Assembly (NCBI RefSeq): GCF_000243395.2
Contig: NZ_CM001484.1
Location: 2,227,847 to 2,291,846 of the forward strand
DNA: 64,000 nucleotides
Direction of reading: 5' to 3'
DNA from: Saccharomonospora glauca K62
GTDB lineage: Bacteria; Actinomycetota; Actinomycetes; Mycobacteriales; Pseudonocardiaceae
Shown: in pieces, positions 25,844-33,754 of the stretch
Layout of the letters: each line of letters begins with the position of its first letter
Numbering within the stretch: position 1 is the first letter of the stretch
Notes under the pieces: generated by a model
What the model was told of the DNA's origin: nothing
Database searches by the model: none
What the model saw: only the letters and a program-made list of their open reading frames with translations
Made by a program: the position numbers and the translations under genes

Positions 25844-27220
25844 CTAGGCCGCGGCGACGAGCCGCTCCAGGCGTTCGTGTAGTTCGTCCACGTAGAACTC
25901 GGACTCGGGTTTCATCAACACGCTGCGCAGCACGCGTGTGACTTCGGTGTCTCGGCGGACGTCCGGGTGCAGGCCGGCGAACGTGTCGCCCGCCAGCCGC
26001 ATCAGGCTGAGGAACACGGGGTCCGCGCCGTCGTGCATGCCCGCGTCCAGCATGGCCGCGCAGGCGCGGTCGATCCTCGACAGTGTCGCCGGGGTGCATC
26101 GCGGGAAGTAGGTGACGATGTCGAGGTCGGGGGTCTGGTGCAGGCGCAGCCGATCCGATCCGGCCAGCAGCTCGGCCAGCCGCAGCGCCGCGCGTCGGTT
26201 GGCGGCCAGGATCTCGCCGAGGCCGTCTTTGGTGAGGGGGAACAGTTGGAGGGTGAGCCACAGCGCCGCGGCCGCCGCGCCCGCTCTGGAGCATTCGAGG
26301 CTGATCTCTCCCAGGTGCAGGTCCGCGGGGGTGAAGTAGGTGTAGGGCGAGTCGTGGACGTAGTACTGGGCCACGCTCGGGTCGGCGAAGAGTACCGAAC
26401 CGCAGCCGTAGGGTTGCAGGCCTTGTTTGTGGGGGTCGACCACCACCGAGTCGCAGTGGCGGATCGCCTCCCACGGTGCCGGGTCGAGGTCGTGGGTTCC
26501 GGCGAGGATGGTGTAGAAGCCGCCGTAGGCGGCGTCGACGTGGAAGCGGACGTCGTAGCGTTGCCGTAAGGTCATGGCCTCGGCCAGCGGGTCGATGGCG
26601 CCAACGCCGGTGGTGCCGAGGGTGAACACCACGGTGCCGATCTTCCCGGTGCGCAGGAGGGCTTCCAGAGCGTCGAGGTCCATCCGCCCGTAGGGATCGG
26701 TGGGCACGGGATGTCCGGGGACGTCGAGGAGCTTGGTCATCCGTTCGTGCGTGTAGTGGCTGGCGGTGCTGTAGGCGATGCCGCGGTCGGGGTGCAGGCA
26801 GCGGGCGACGTAGAGGGCTTCGAGGTTGGCCATCGTGCCGCCGGAGGTGAGATGGCCGATGTGGGTGTCGAACCCGAACATCGCGGCGAGTTGGTCGATC
26901 ACCTCGCGTTCCATGCGGTCGGTGACCGGTCCCCCGTCGCTGGAGTGGTTGTTGGGGTTGATCAGCATCGCGCTCAGGTAGGCGACCACGGCCGCTTCGT
27001 GGGGCGGCTTGAGCATCTGACCGATGTAGCGTGGGTGAAAGAAGGGGTAGTTGCCGTGCAGCAACTTCTCGTAGTTCTCGAAGACGGTGGCGAAGCGGTC
27101 GTCGCTGACGTCCAGGGAGGGGTGCCGGGTGTACGGGGGGAAGGTGGAGGTCCATTGCGCGTGGCCCTCCGCCGCTCGGCTCAGCCAGTAGAGAAGATCC
27201 ACCGTGGTCAGCCTTTCCAC
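25844..27220 (-). CDS. PLP-dependent group II amino acid decarboxylase
   Basis: The 458-residue protein has the fold-type I decarboxylase core: HLTSGGTMANLEAL for phosphate binding, the Asp contact in FHVDAAYGG, and the PLP Lys265 in VDPHKQGLQ. Relatives decarboxylate tyrosine, DOPA, tryptophan, aspartate, glutamate or diaminobutyrate. In some biosynthetic clusters such enzymes work on carrier-bound amino acids (beta-alanyl starters). The GTG at 27220 is 4 bp from the upstream P450 stop; an in-frame GTG at 27202 with GGAAAGG before it is an equal alternative. The neighbouring gamma-glutamyl ligase suggests that the amine product may be capped. The amino acid substrate cannot be fixed from sequence. 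Confidence 0.9.
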   Translation of the reverse strand: MERLTTVDLLYWLSRAAEGHAQWTSTFPPYTRHPSLDVSDDRFATVFENYEKLLHGNYPFFHPRYIGQMLKPPHEAAVVAYLSAMLINPNNHSSDGGPVTDRMEREVIDQLAAMFGFDTHIGHLTSGGTMANLEALYVARCLHPDRGIAYSTASHYTHERMTKLLDVPGHPVPTDPYGRMDLDALEALLRTGKIGTVVFTLGTTGVGAIDPLAEAMTLRQRYDVRFHVDAAYGGFYTILAGTHDLDPAPWEAIRHCDSVVVDPHKQGLQPYGCGSVLFADPSVAQYYVHDSPYTYFTPADLHLGEISLECSRAGAAAAALWLTLQLFPLTKDGLGEILAANRRAALRLAELLAGSDRLRLHQTPDLDIVTYFPRCTPATLSRIDRACAAMLDAGMHDGADPVFLSLMRLAGDTFAGLHPDVRRDTEVTRVLRSVLMKPESEFYVDELHERLERLVAAA

Positions 27221-27224
27221 ACCT

Positions 27225-28475
27225 TCACTTGGTGACGGTCACCGGCAGGGTCTTGATCCCGTTGACGAAGTTGGAGCGCAGTCGTGTCACCGGCCCGGTG
27301 ACGCGGATTTGTTCCACCCTGGCCAGGAGTTCCTCGAACAGGATTCGCAGTTCCATGCGTGCGAGCGCGGAACCGAGGCAGAAGTGCGGGCCGCCCAGGC
27401 CGAAGGTCAGGTGGTCGTTGGGGGTTCGGCCGACGTCGAACTCGTAGGGGCGGTCGAACACGGTCTCGTCGCGGTTGCCCGAGGCGAACCACATCACCAC
27501 CTTGTCTCCGGCGCGGATCGGTTGGCCGGCGAGTTCGGTGTCGCGGGTGGCGGTGCGGCGGAAGTGGTACACCGGCGAGGCCCAGCGCAGGAATTCCTCG
27601 ACCGCGGTCTCGATCAGGTCGGGGTTCTCCTTCAGGCGCCACCACTGCTCGGGGTTTTCCGAGAGGGCGAGCACGGCCGAGGAGATGGCGTGTCGGGTGG
27701 TCTCGTTGCCCGCGACGACGAGGAGGAGGAAGTAGTTGTCGAAGTCGGTCGGGGTCAGTGGGACGCCGTCGCGGGGCACGGTGTTGACGAGTTTGCTGAC
27801 CAGGTCGGTTCCGGTGCCGCCGCGGCGTTGGGCGGCCAGTTCGCGGCCGTAGCGGAAGATCTCCAACGCGGCCGGGCTGCGGAAGGGGATGTGCTTGTAG
27901 CGCTCGCTGTCGGGGCTGTCCATCAGCACGTCGGCGCAGTCGGGGTCGTGGTTGCCGATGATGCGGTTGCCCCAGGCAATGAGTTTGCCGGTGTCCTCGG
28001 CCGGGACGTCGAGCATCAGGCGGGCGAGCACCATGATCGGAAGTTCGGCGGCGACCTCGGCGACGAAGTCGAAGGACTCGGAGCGCAGCGCGTTGTCCAG
28101 CGTGGTGGCGGTGAGCCCGCGGAGGAACACCGCGTACTGCGCCACCGTGCGGGGGGTGAAGTCGCGTTGCACGAGCAGTCGCAGGGACCGGTGCCGGTGG
28201 CCGTCGGTCTCCATCATCGACCGGCGTAGGTCGCGGATCTGCGGGTCGTGGATCTCTTCGAGGTTGGTGAAGTACTCGGAGGTGAAGGTGGCGGGGTCCC
28301 GGTTGACCGCCACGATGTCGGACCAGCGGGTGACGGCCCAGAATCCGCTGTTGGGTTCCGGCTCGGGGTGCCAGTGGACCGGGCTGTGCTTGCGCAGCAC
28401 GTCGAACATCCGCCAGGGAGCCTGCGGGTCCAGGAACCGGTCCAGGTCGCACAGATTCACGTCGTCCAGGCGCAT
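27225..28475 (-). CDS. cytochrome P450 with canonical motifs
   Basis: The 416-residue P450 has a normal I-helix (VVAGNETTRHAI), ExxR (EEFLRWA) and haem Cys366 in GLGGPHFCLGSAL. The C-terminal stretch (RLRSNFVNGIKTLP) is like that of CYP124/125/142-type enzymes, but substrate range cannot be inferred from that alone. It is second in the operon led by the glutamine-synthetase-like gene (31-bp gap) with GAGGAAA before its ATG. Unlike the other P450 of the operon it should be a standard hydroxylase; no ferredoxin gene is adjacent. Confidence 0.94.
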   Translation of the reverse strand: MRLDDVNLCDLDRFLDPQAPWRMFDVLRKHSPVHWHPEPEPNSGFWAVTRWSDIVAVNRDPATFTSEYFTNLEEIHDPQIRDLRRSMMETDGHRHRSLRLLVQRDFTPRTVAQYAVFLRGLTATTLDNALRSESFDFVAEVAAELPIMVLARLMLDVPAEDTGKLIAWGNRIIGNHDPDCADVLMDSPDSERYKHIPFRSPAALEIFRYGRELAAQRRGGTGTDLVSKLVNTVPRDGVPLTPTDFDNYFLLLVVAGNETTRHAISSAVLALSENPEQWWRLKENPDLIETAVEEFLRWASPVYHFRRTATRDTELAGQPIRAGDKVVMWFASGNRDETVFDRPYEFDVGRTPNDHLTFGLGGPHFCLGSALARMELRILFEELLARVEQIRVTGPVTRLRSNFVNGIKTLPVTVTK

Positions 28476-28506
28476 CGGGTTTCCTCGTCGGTCGGTGGTC
28501 GGCGGG

Positions 28507-29799
28507 TCACAGGTGCGGGAGGTACTCGTGGAGCTCCCAGTCGGTCACCCAGCGCCGGAACCGTTCCGTCTCGTCGCGTTTGATCCGGTCGAACGCGGCA
28601 ACCAGATCCTTACCGAGGGCGTCGACGAACGCGGTGTCGGCTGCCAGCGCGTCGAGGGCGGCGTCCAAGGTTCGTGGCAGTGCCGGTCGGGATCGGCCGT
28701 CGTAGCCGTAGCCGCTCGTCGGGTCGGGGGGCTCCACACGGTCCTCGATGCCCAGGGCCACCGCGGCCAGGACCGCGGCGATCACCAGGTGGGGCACCGC
28801 GGCGGCGTCGCCGAGTCGGATCTCCAACCGGGTGGCGGCGCCGCGTTCGGGAGGAATGCGCACCATGGTCGACCGGTTGTCCAGACCCCAGTCGGCCAGG
28901 GCGGGAGCCAAGGTGTCGGGGCCCAGTCGACGATAGGCGTTCACGGTGGGGGCCAGCAGGGCACATAGCGCGGGTGCGTGGCGGAGCAGGCCCCCGACGG
29001 CGTGGCGTGCCAGCGGTGACAACCCGGCCGGTTGGGTGGGCGCGTCGAAAAGGTTGTTTCCGTCCGCGTCCCGCAAGGACAGGTGGAGGTGGAATCCCGA
29101 GCCGCCTTCGTCATTGAAAGGTTTGCCCACGAAAGTGGCGGTAAGGCCACGGCGCGCGACGATCTCGCGGACCGCGTGTTTGAAACGGAAGGCCCGGTCG
29201 GCGGCGTCGAGCGCGTCGGAGTGGGCGAGATTGACCTCGAACTGGCCCGCGGCGAACTCGTGGTTGACGGCGGTGACGTTCAGCTCCGCCCGGCTCAGGG
29301 TGGTCAGCAGTTCCGTGGCCAGGCCGTCAGGGTCGCCGCGGTGGCCGACGCGGTAGACGTTGCCGGGAGAGGTGTCGTAGGGGCGCCACCGGCCGTCGGA
29401 GTTGGTCAGGACGAAGAACTCCAGTTCGGGGCCGACCACGGGGTGGTAGTCGTGGTGCTCCAGGCGTCGCAGTACCTGCTTCAGCGCGGCGCGCGGACAC
29501 TCCCCGATCGGCAGTCCGGTCACCGGGTCGAGCATGTCGCCGAGGCAGGAGCGGTAGCCGGGAAGCCACGGCAGCGGCGCCAACGTCGAGCGGTCGGGGT
29601 GGAAGGCCACGTCCGGCAGGCCATCGGCCAGTGAGTGCTCCCCGTCGAGGGTGCCGCCTCGGGTGGTGGTGTAGTAGACGGCGCGGCAGAAATGCACGCC
29701 TCCGGTCAGCGAGTCGAACACCTCCGTGGGCAGGTCACGGCCCCGCTCCGTGCCGATCAGGTCGGGATATTGGATCCGCACCGTTCCGGCATTGTCCAC
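28507..29799 (-). CDS. glutamine-synthetase-like gamma-glutamyl-amine ligase
   Basis: The 430-residue protein belongs to the short GS-like family (PuuA/GlnA3-like). The Glu-rich metal site (GPELEFFVL), the HEFAAGQFEVNL motif and the conserved GSGFHLHLSL and RIPPERG regions are present. These enzymes join the gamma-carboxyl of glutamate to an amine instead of ammonia. The start is a GTG at 29799 with GAGGGTG before it. It leads an operon with two P450s and a PLP decarboxylase and is divergent from the hpaE-like gene. With the gamma-glutamylcyclotransferase-like gene at 33295 it could form a cap-and-remove pair for an amine. Confidence 0.88.
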   Translation of the reverse strand: MDNAGTVRIQYPDLIGTERGRDLPTEVFDSLTGGVHFCRAVYYTTTRGGTLDGEHSLADGLPDVAFHPDRSTLAPLPWLPGYRSCLGDMLDPVTGLPIGECPRAALKQVLRRLEHHDYHPVVGPELEFFVLTNSDGRWRPYDTSPGNVYRVGHRGDPDGLATELLTTLSRAELNVTAVNHEFAAGQFEVNLAHSDALDAADRAFRFKHAVREIVARRGLTATFVGKPFNDEGGSGFHLHLSLRDADGNNLFDAPTQPAGLSPLARHAVGGLLRHAPALCALLAPTVNAYRRLGPDTLAPALADWGLDNRSTMVRIPPERGAATRLEIRLGDAAAVPHLVIAAVLAAVALGIEDRVEPPDPTSGYGYDGRSRPALPRTLDAALDALAADTAFVDALGKDLVAAFDRIKRDETERFRRWVTDWELHEYLPHL

Positions 29800-30031
29800 A
29801 ATGCACCCTCGCCTTCCGTGGAGTGGGAGACCGCGCAGGAACTAGTCGCAAGTTGTGTGGCGAGCCGTTTTCAGCGTAGCGACACATTCGGTCCGGTCAC
29901 ACGAAAACGTTGTCTCGTTTGGTTTTACGAGTGTCTCAATTGGTCTGTGTTCACGAATGACGTCGTTGCCCGGAATCGTTCTCGGCGGTTAGCGTCGACG
30001 CGCCTGGCCATACTCGGTTCGAGGGGGCTTG
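29800..30031. promoter_or_regulatory. divergent promoter region
   Basis: This 232-bp region between the GS-like and hpaE-like genes is less GC-rich than its surroundings and must drive both operons. A possible -35/-10 pair for the + strand is TTGCCC (29968-29973) and TTAGCG about 17 bp on, but the match is loose. No repressor palindrome stands out. Confidence 0.35.
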
Positions 30032-31492
30032 ATGCCAGTCACGACAATTGCCGGGAACCCGGTCGAGACCGGGCACTGGATAGGCGGGAAACGGATCGAC
30101 TCGTCGCGGCGCTTCCGCTCGGTGTCACCGGTGGATCAACAGCCGCTGGGTGAGTTCGCGCGCGGCGGGACTCGGGAGGCCGACGCCGCGGTGCGCGCGG
30201 CGTCGGAGGCGTTCCCGACGTGGAGCCGCACCCCCGCCGAGACCCGCGCGGAGCTCCTGCACCGGATCGCCGACGAGGTCGAACGCCGGATTCCGGAGCT
30301 GGCGACGGTGGAGACGGCCGACAACGGGGCGTTGTTGCGTTCGCACGTGCGGAGCGTGATGCCACGGGTGGCGCACAACTTCCGGTTCTTCGCCGACTGG
30401 CTTACCGGGGAGCTGTCGCATCCGGAGTTCGACACGCGCGGGCACCGCAACGCGGTGTCGTGGGACCCGTCGGGGGTGTGCGTGCTGATCACCCCCTGGA
30501 ACGCCCCGCTGATGCTGGAGTCCTGGAAGGTCGCCCCGGCGTTGGCGGCGGGCAACACGGTGGTGCTCAAACCCGCGGAGTGGTCCCCCGCCACCGCGTC
30601 GGTGCTCGCCGACATCACCGCGGTGGCCGGACTGCCCGACGGGGTGTTCAACGTCGTGCAGGGGCTGGGGCCCGAGGTCGGTGCGCCGCTGTGCGCACAC
30701 CCCGACGTGGCGCGGATCAGCTTCACCGGCTCGGAGGCGACCGCGCGCCGGATCGCCGCCGCCGCGGCGGAGAATCTCACGCCGCTGTCGATGGAGCTGG
30801 GAGGTAAGTCGCCGCTGCTGGTGTTCGACGACGCCGACCTGGAGTTGGCCGTGGCGTTGGCGGTCGAGCAGTACGACAACGCCGGGCAGGTGTGCCTGGC
30901 GGCAACCCGGATCCTGGTCCACTCCCCCGTAGCCGAGGAGTTCACCGCGCGCCTGCGGACCGCGATTGGGGAGATCAAGCAGGGAGATCCACGCAAGGAC
31001 GACACCGACGTCGGCCCGAACATTCATCCCGACCACGTGGCGCGGATCGACGGTTTCGTCCGCAGAGCCGTCGCGTCGGGCGCGCGGGTCCTGGAAGGAG
31101 GAGGCCCCAACACCGAGTTGGGGGGCACCTACTACCGGCCCACCTTGCTCGACCAGGTGCGCCCCGGCGCGGAGATCCTGCGGGAGGAGGTGTTCGGGCC
31201 GGTGCTGACGTTGGAGGTGTTCGACACCGAGCGGGAAGCCGTCGCCCGAGCCGACGACACCCGCTTCGGGCTGGCGGCGACGGTGGTCACCTCCGATCCC
31301 GAGCGCGCGCGTCGCGTGTCGGCCGAGCTGACCGCGGGCACGGTGTGGGTGAACTGCTTCTTCGTGCGGGATCTGCGTGCTCCCTTCGGCGGGGCACGGC
31401 ACTCGGGCATCGGCCGGGAGGGCGGCACCTGGAGTTTCGACTTCTTCTGCGACGTGAAGAACACGGTGACCGGTCCGAAGGGATGGCGGTGA
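30032..31492 (+). CDS. aldehyde dehydrogenase, HpaE-like
   Basis: The 486-residue protein has the ALDH fold with the NAD site (ITPWNAPLMLESWKV; FTGSEATARRIA), the general-base Glu in MELGGKSPLLVF and the nucleophilic Cys in NAGQVCLAATR. It is closest in type to 5-carboxymethyl-2-hydroxymuconate semialdehyde dehydrogenase. The next two genes (HpaD- and HpaG-like) continue the same homoprotocatechuate meta-cleavage route, with no gap to the next start. Inside a biosynthetic cluster it could instead oxidise an aldehyde made from an amine. The ATG at 30032 is favoured over the TTG just before it. Confidence 0.9.
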   Translation: MPVTTIAGNPVETGHWIGGKRIDSSRRFRSVSPVDQQPLGEFARGGTREADAAVRAASEAFPTWSRTPAETRAELLHRIADEVERRIPELATVETADNGALLRSHVRSVMPRVAHNFRFFADWLTGELSHPEFDTRGHRNAVSWDPSGVCVLITPWNAPLMLESWKVAPALAAGNTVVLKPAEWSPATASVLADITAVAGLPDGVFNVVQGLGPEVGAPLCAHPDVARISFTGSEATARRIAAAAAENLTPLSMELGGKSPLLVFDDADLELAVALAVEQYDNAGQVCLAATRILVHSPVAEEFTARLRTAIGEIKQGDPRKDDTDVGPNIHPDHVARIDGFVRRAVASGARVLEGGGPNTELGGTYYRPTLLDQVRPGAEILREEVFGPVLTLEVFDTEREAVARADDTRFGLAATVVTSDPERARRVSAELTAGTVWVNCFFVRDLRAPFGGARHSGIGREGGTWSFDFFCDVKNTVTGPKGWR

Positions 31493-32380
31493 ATGGGTGA
31501 GGTGGTCGGCGGCGGACTGCTGTCGCACGTACCGACGATCGTGCTGCCGGAGGCGGTGCGGCGTGAGCTGAACAACGGTGAGGAATCCACGCTGGTCACG
31601 GGGCTGCGACGGCTGCGGGAGGAGGTGTTCACTCCCGACACCTACGACACCGTGGTCGTCTTCGACTCCCACTGGGCGACCACCGTGGAATTCGTGGTCA
31701 CCTCGCATACCCTGCGAGCCGGCGTCTTCACCTCCGCCGAACTGCCCCGAGGGATGCGCCGGGTGCCCTACGACTTTCCCGGTGATCCCGAGTTGGCGCA
31801 CGCGCTGGCGGCACGGGCCGGGGACTACGACACGTGGATTACGCCCGTGGACGACCCGTACCTGCCGATGTCCTACGCCACGTTGAACCTGTGGTCCTAT
31901 CTCGGGGTCGAGGGACGGCGGTGGGTCAGCATCGGGGTGTGCCAGACCGGGGACACGGAGGACCACCTGCGGTTGGGGCGGGCGCTGGCCGACGCGATCC
32001 GGGATGTCGACCGGCGGGTCCTGCTGATCGCCTCCGGGGCGTTGAGCCACCGGTTCTGGCCGTTGCGGCAGCTTCGTGACCACGAGGCGGCCGACCCGAG
32101 ACACATCATCACCCCGGAGGCGGCCGCGGCCGACCGGCAGTGCATCGGACGGCTGGAGGCCGGTGACCACGCCGCGGTGCTCGCCACGCTGCCGGAGTTT
32201 CTCCGCTACAAGCCGGAAGCCGGGTTCGCGCACTACCTCATGCTGGTGGGCTGCCTCGGTGGGAAGGACTGCGTCGCCCGCGCGCGGCGCTACAGCGACT
32301 ACGAGAACTCGGCCGGGACGGGTCAGATCCACCTCTGGTTCGACCGCCCGGCGCGGGGATGGACGGGAGGCGACGCATGA
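31493..32380 (+). CDS. LigB-type extradiol catechol dioxygenase, HpaD-like
   Basis: The 295-residue protein is a type III (LigB) extradiol dioxygenase. The iron-ligand His residues in GGLLSHVP and DSHWATT, and the conserved GALSHRFWPL stretch with its active-site His, are present. The family includes 3,4-dihydroxyphenylacetate 2,3-dioxygenase, which opens the ring next to the two hydroxyls. It starts immediately after the ALDH stop codon and overlaps the FAH-type gene by 4 bp (ATGA). A tyrosine- or DOPA-derived catechol is a likely substrate, by family. Confidence 0.9.
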   Translation: MGEVVGGGLLSHVPTIVLPEAVRRELNNGEESTLVTGLRRLREEVFTPDTYDTVVVFDSHWATTVEFVVTSHTLRAGVFTSAELPRGMRRVPYDFPGDPELAHALAARAGDYDTWITPVDDPYLPMSYATLNLWSYLGVEGRRWVSIGVCQTGDTEDHLRLGRALADAIRDVDRRVLLIASGALSHRFWPLRQLRDHEAADPRHIITPEAAAADRQCIGRLEAGDHAAVLATLPEFLRYKPEAGFAHYLMLVGCLGGKDCVARARRYSDYENSAGTGQIHLWFDRPARGWTGGDA

Positions 32381-33228
32381 CCAGGGAGATTCGCAGGATC
32401 CTGCTCGACGGCGCGACCGTGGAGGTGCACCGCAAAGGGGACATGCTGTTCGCCCCGGACGGGCGGCACGTCCCGGTGGAGGAGGCGGTGCACCTGCCGC
32501 CCTGCACCCCGACCAAGATCATTGCCGTGCACCTCAACCACCGCAGCCGGTTCGAGGAGTTCTGCGCGACGCCGGGGCCCGCCCCGACGTACTTCCACAA
32601 GCCGATCTCGACGCTCAACGCGCACCAGGGGCATGTGGTGCGGCCCGCCGGGTGCCGGTGGCTGAACTACGAGGGAGAGATCGCCGTGGTGATCGGCCGC
32701 ACTGCCCGCAACATCGGCGTGGCCGAGGCCGGCGAGTACATCCGCGGCTACACCCTCGCCAACGACCTGGGGCTGCACGACTTCCGGGACACCGACGAGG
32801 GGTCGATGCTGCGGGTGAAGGGCGCGGACACGTTGTGCCCGCTCGGGCCCGCCCTCGTGGAGGGCTGGGACTGGCGTGGGCGGACGCTGCGTACGCGGGT
32901 CAACGGCGAGGTGGTCCAGGAGGCCAACACCGACGAGATGACGTGGGACCCGCACTATCTCGTGGCCGACATCGCGCGTCTGATCACTCTCGTACCCGGC
33001 GACGTGCTGTTGACGGGCACCCCGGCGAACTCCCGTCCGATCCGGCCGGGGGACACGGTGGAGGTGGAGGCCGACGGGCTCGGCGTGCTCCGCAACACCG
33101 TGGTGGAGGGCCCGGTGCCGGTGACCGGGCCGGTGGGGGCCCAGCCCACCGAGTCCGAACAGGTGCTCTCCACCGCGTTGGGTGGTGACTGGGAGTTCCG
33201 AGGCATCCGCGCTCCCCTGCCGAGCTGA
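32377..33228 (+). CDS. FAH-family isomerase/decarboxylase, HpaG-like
   Basis: The 283-residue protein has the fumarylacetoacetate hydrolase C-terminal domain with its metal-binding Glu cluster: NYEGEIAVVIGR, GYTLANDLGLHDFR, KGADTLCPLGPALV. The terminal LLTGTPANSRPIRPGD is diagnostic. HpaG proteins decarboxylate and isomerise the tricarboxylic product of HpaE in the homoprotocatechuate pathway. The ATG at 32377 overlaps the stop codon of the dioxygenase gene. No HpaH, HpaI or HpaF homologue follows, so the route stops after this step here. Confidence 0.9.
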   Translation: MTREIRRILLDGATVEVHRKGDMLFAPDGRHVPVEEAVHLPPCTPTKIIAVHLNHRSRFEEFCATPGPAPTYFHKPISTLNAHQGHVVRPAGCRWLNYEGEIAVVIGRTARNIGVAEAGEYIRGYTLANDLGLHDFRDTDEGSMLRVKGADTLCPLGPALVEGWDWRGRTLRTRVNGEVVQEANTDEMTWDPHYLVADIARLITLVPGDVLLTGTPANSRPIRPGDTVEVEADGLGVLRNTVVEGPVPVTGPVGAQPTESEQVLSTALGGDWEFRGIRAPLPS

Positions 33229-33233
33229 ACACT

Positions 33234-33274
33234 CGATGGCCCCGGAGCGCGAATCGCATGCTCCGGGGCCATCG
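33234..33274. terminator. 15-bp hairpin between convergent genes, bidirectional terminator
   Basis: CGATGGCCCCGGAGC (33234-33248) is repeated inverted at 33260-33274 with an 11-base loop. It starts 5 bases after the HpaG-like stop and ends 20 bases before the stop of the convergent cyclotransferase-like gene. Confidence 0.8.
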
Positions 33275-33294
33275 GACACGAGGAAACGGGTTTC

Positions 33295-33720
33295 TCAGTT
33301 CGCCTGCACGGCCACCCAGTCACCGCCCAGGATGGGCACGTTCTCGTCGTAACGGCCTCGCGCGGCGGGGCCGCTGAGATACAGCCATGCGGGCACGTCG
33401 GCCCACGATTCGTTCGCGGCGAGATAGCTCACCGAGCGTTTGGTGCGGACGTAGAGGCTGTCCTCCGGGCGGTCGGGGTGGTACTTCTCCAGGCGGTCGA
33501 GGTCGGCGAGCGCCTCCTCGTAATGCCGGTCGGCGAGAATCATCAGCTCCCCGACGATCCGCTGCCCGGCCCGTTCCACGGCGAACGGGATGCGGTCGCC
33601 GAACAACGCCAGATCGTCGGCCATGGCCGGGTAGCTCTCGGCCACCCGGTCGGCGATCAACCCGTGGTTGCGCTGCCCGCTGCGTAGGGTGCCGTAGACG
33701 AAAACCGGTAGGCGTTCCAC
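33295..33720 (-). CDS. gamma-glutamylcyclotransferase-like protein (AIG2/BtrG family)
   Basis: The 141-residue protein has the YGTLR substrate-binding motif at the start (residues 9-13) and the acidic catalytic region (LADLDRLEKYHPD) of the AIG2/GGCT fold. Members cleave gamma-glutamyl amines with formation of pyroglutamate; BtrG does this to unmask an amine in butirosin synthesis. A strong ribosome-binding site (AAGGAGGG) precedes the GTG at 33720. The gene is 34 bp downstream of the KAS III gene. With the GS-like ligase in the cluster it makes a plausible deprotection step. Confidence 0.85.
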   Translation of the reverse strand: MERLPVFVYGTLRSGQRNHGLIADRVAESYPAMADDLALFGDRIPFAVERAGQRIVGELMILADRHYEEALADLDRLEKYHPDRPEDSLYVRTKRSVSYLAANESWADVPAWLYLSGPAARGRYDENVPILGGDWVAVQAN

Positions 33721-33754
33721 GGTGGCGCCCTCCTTCCCTTGGCTGCGAATGCCT

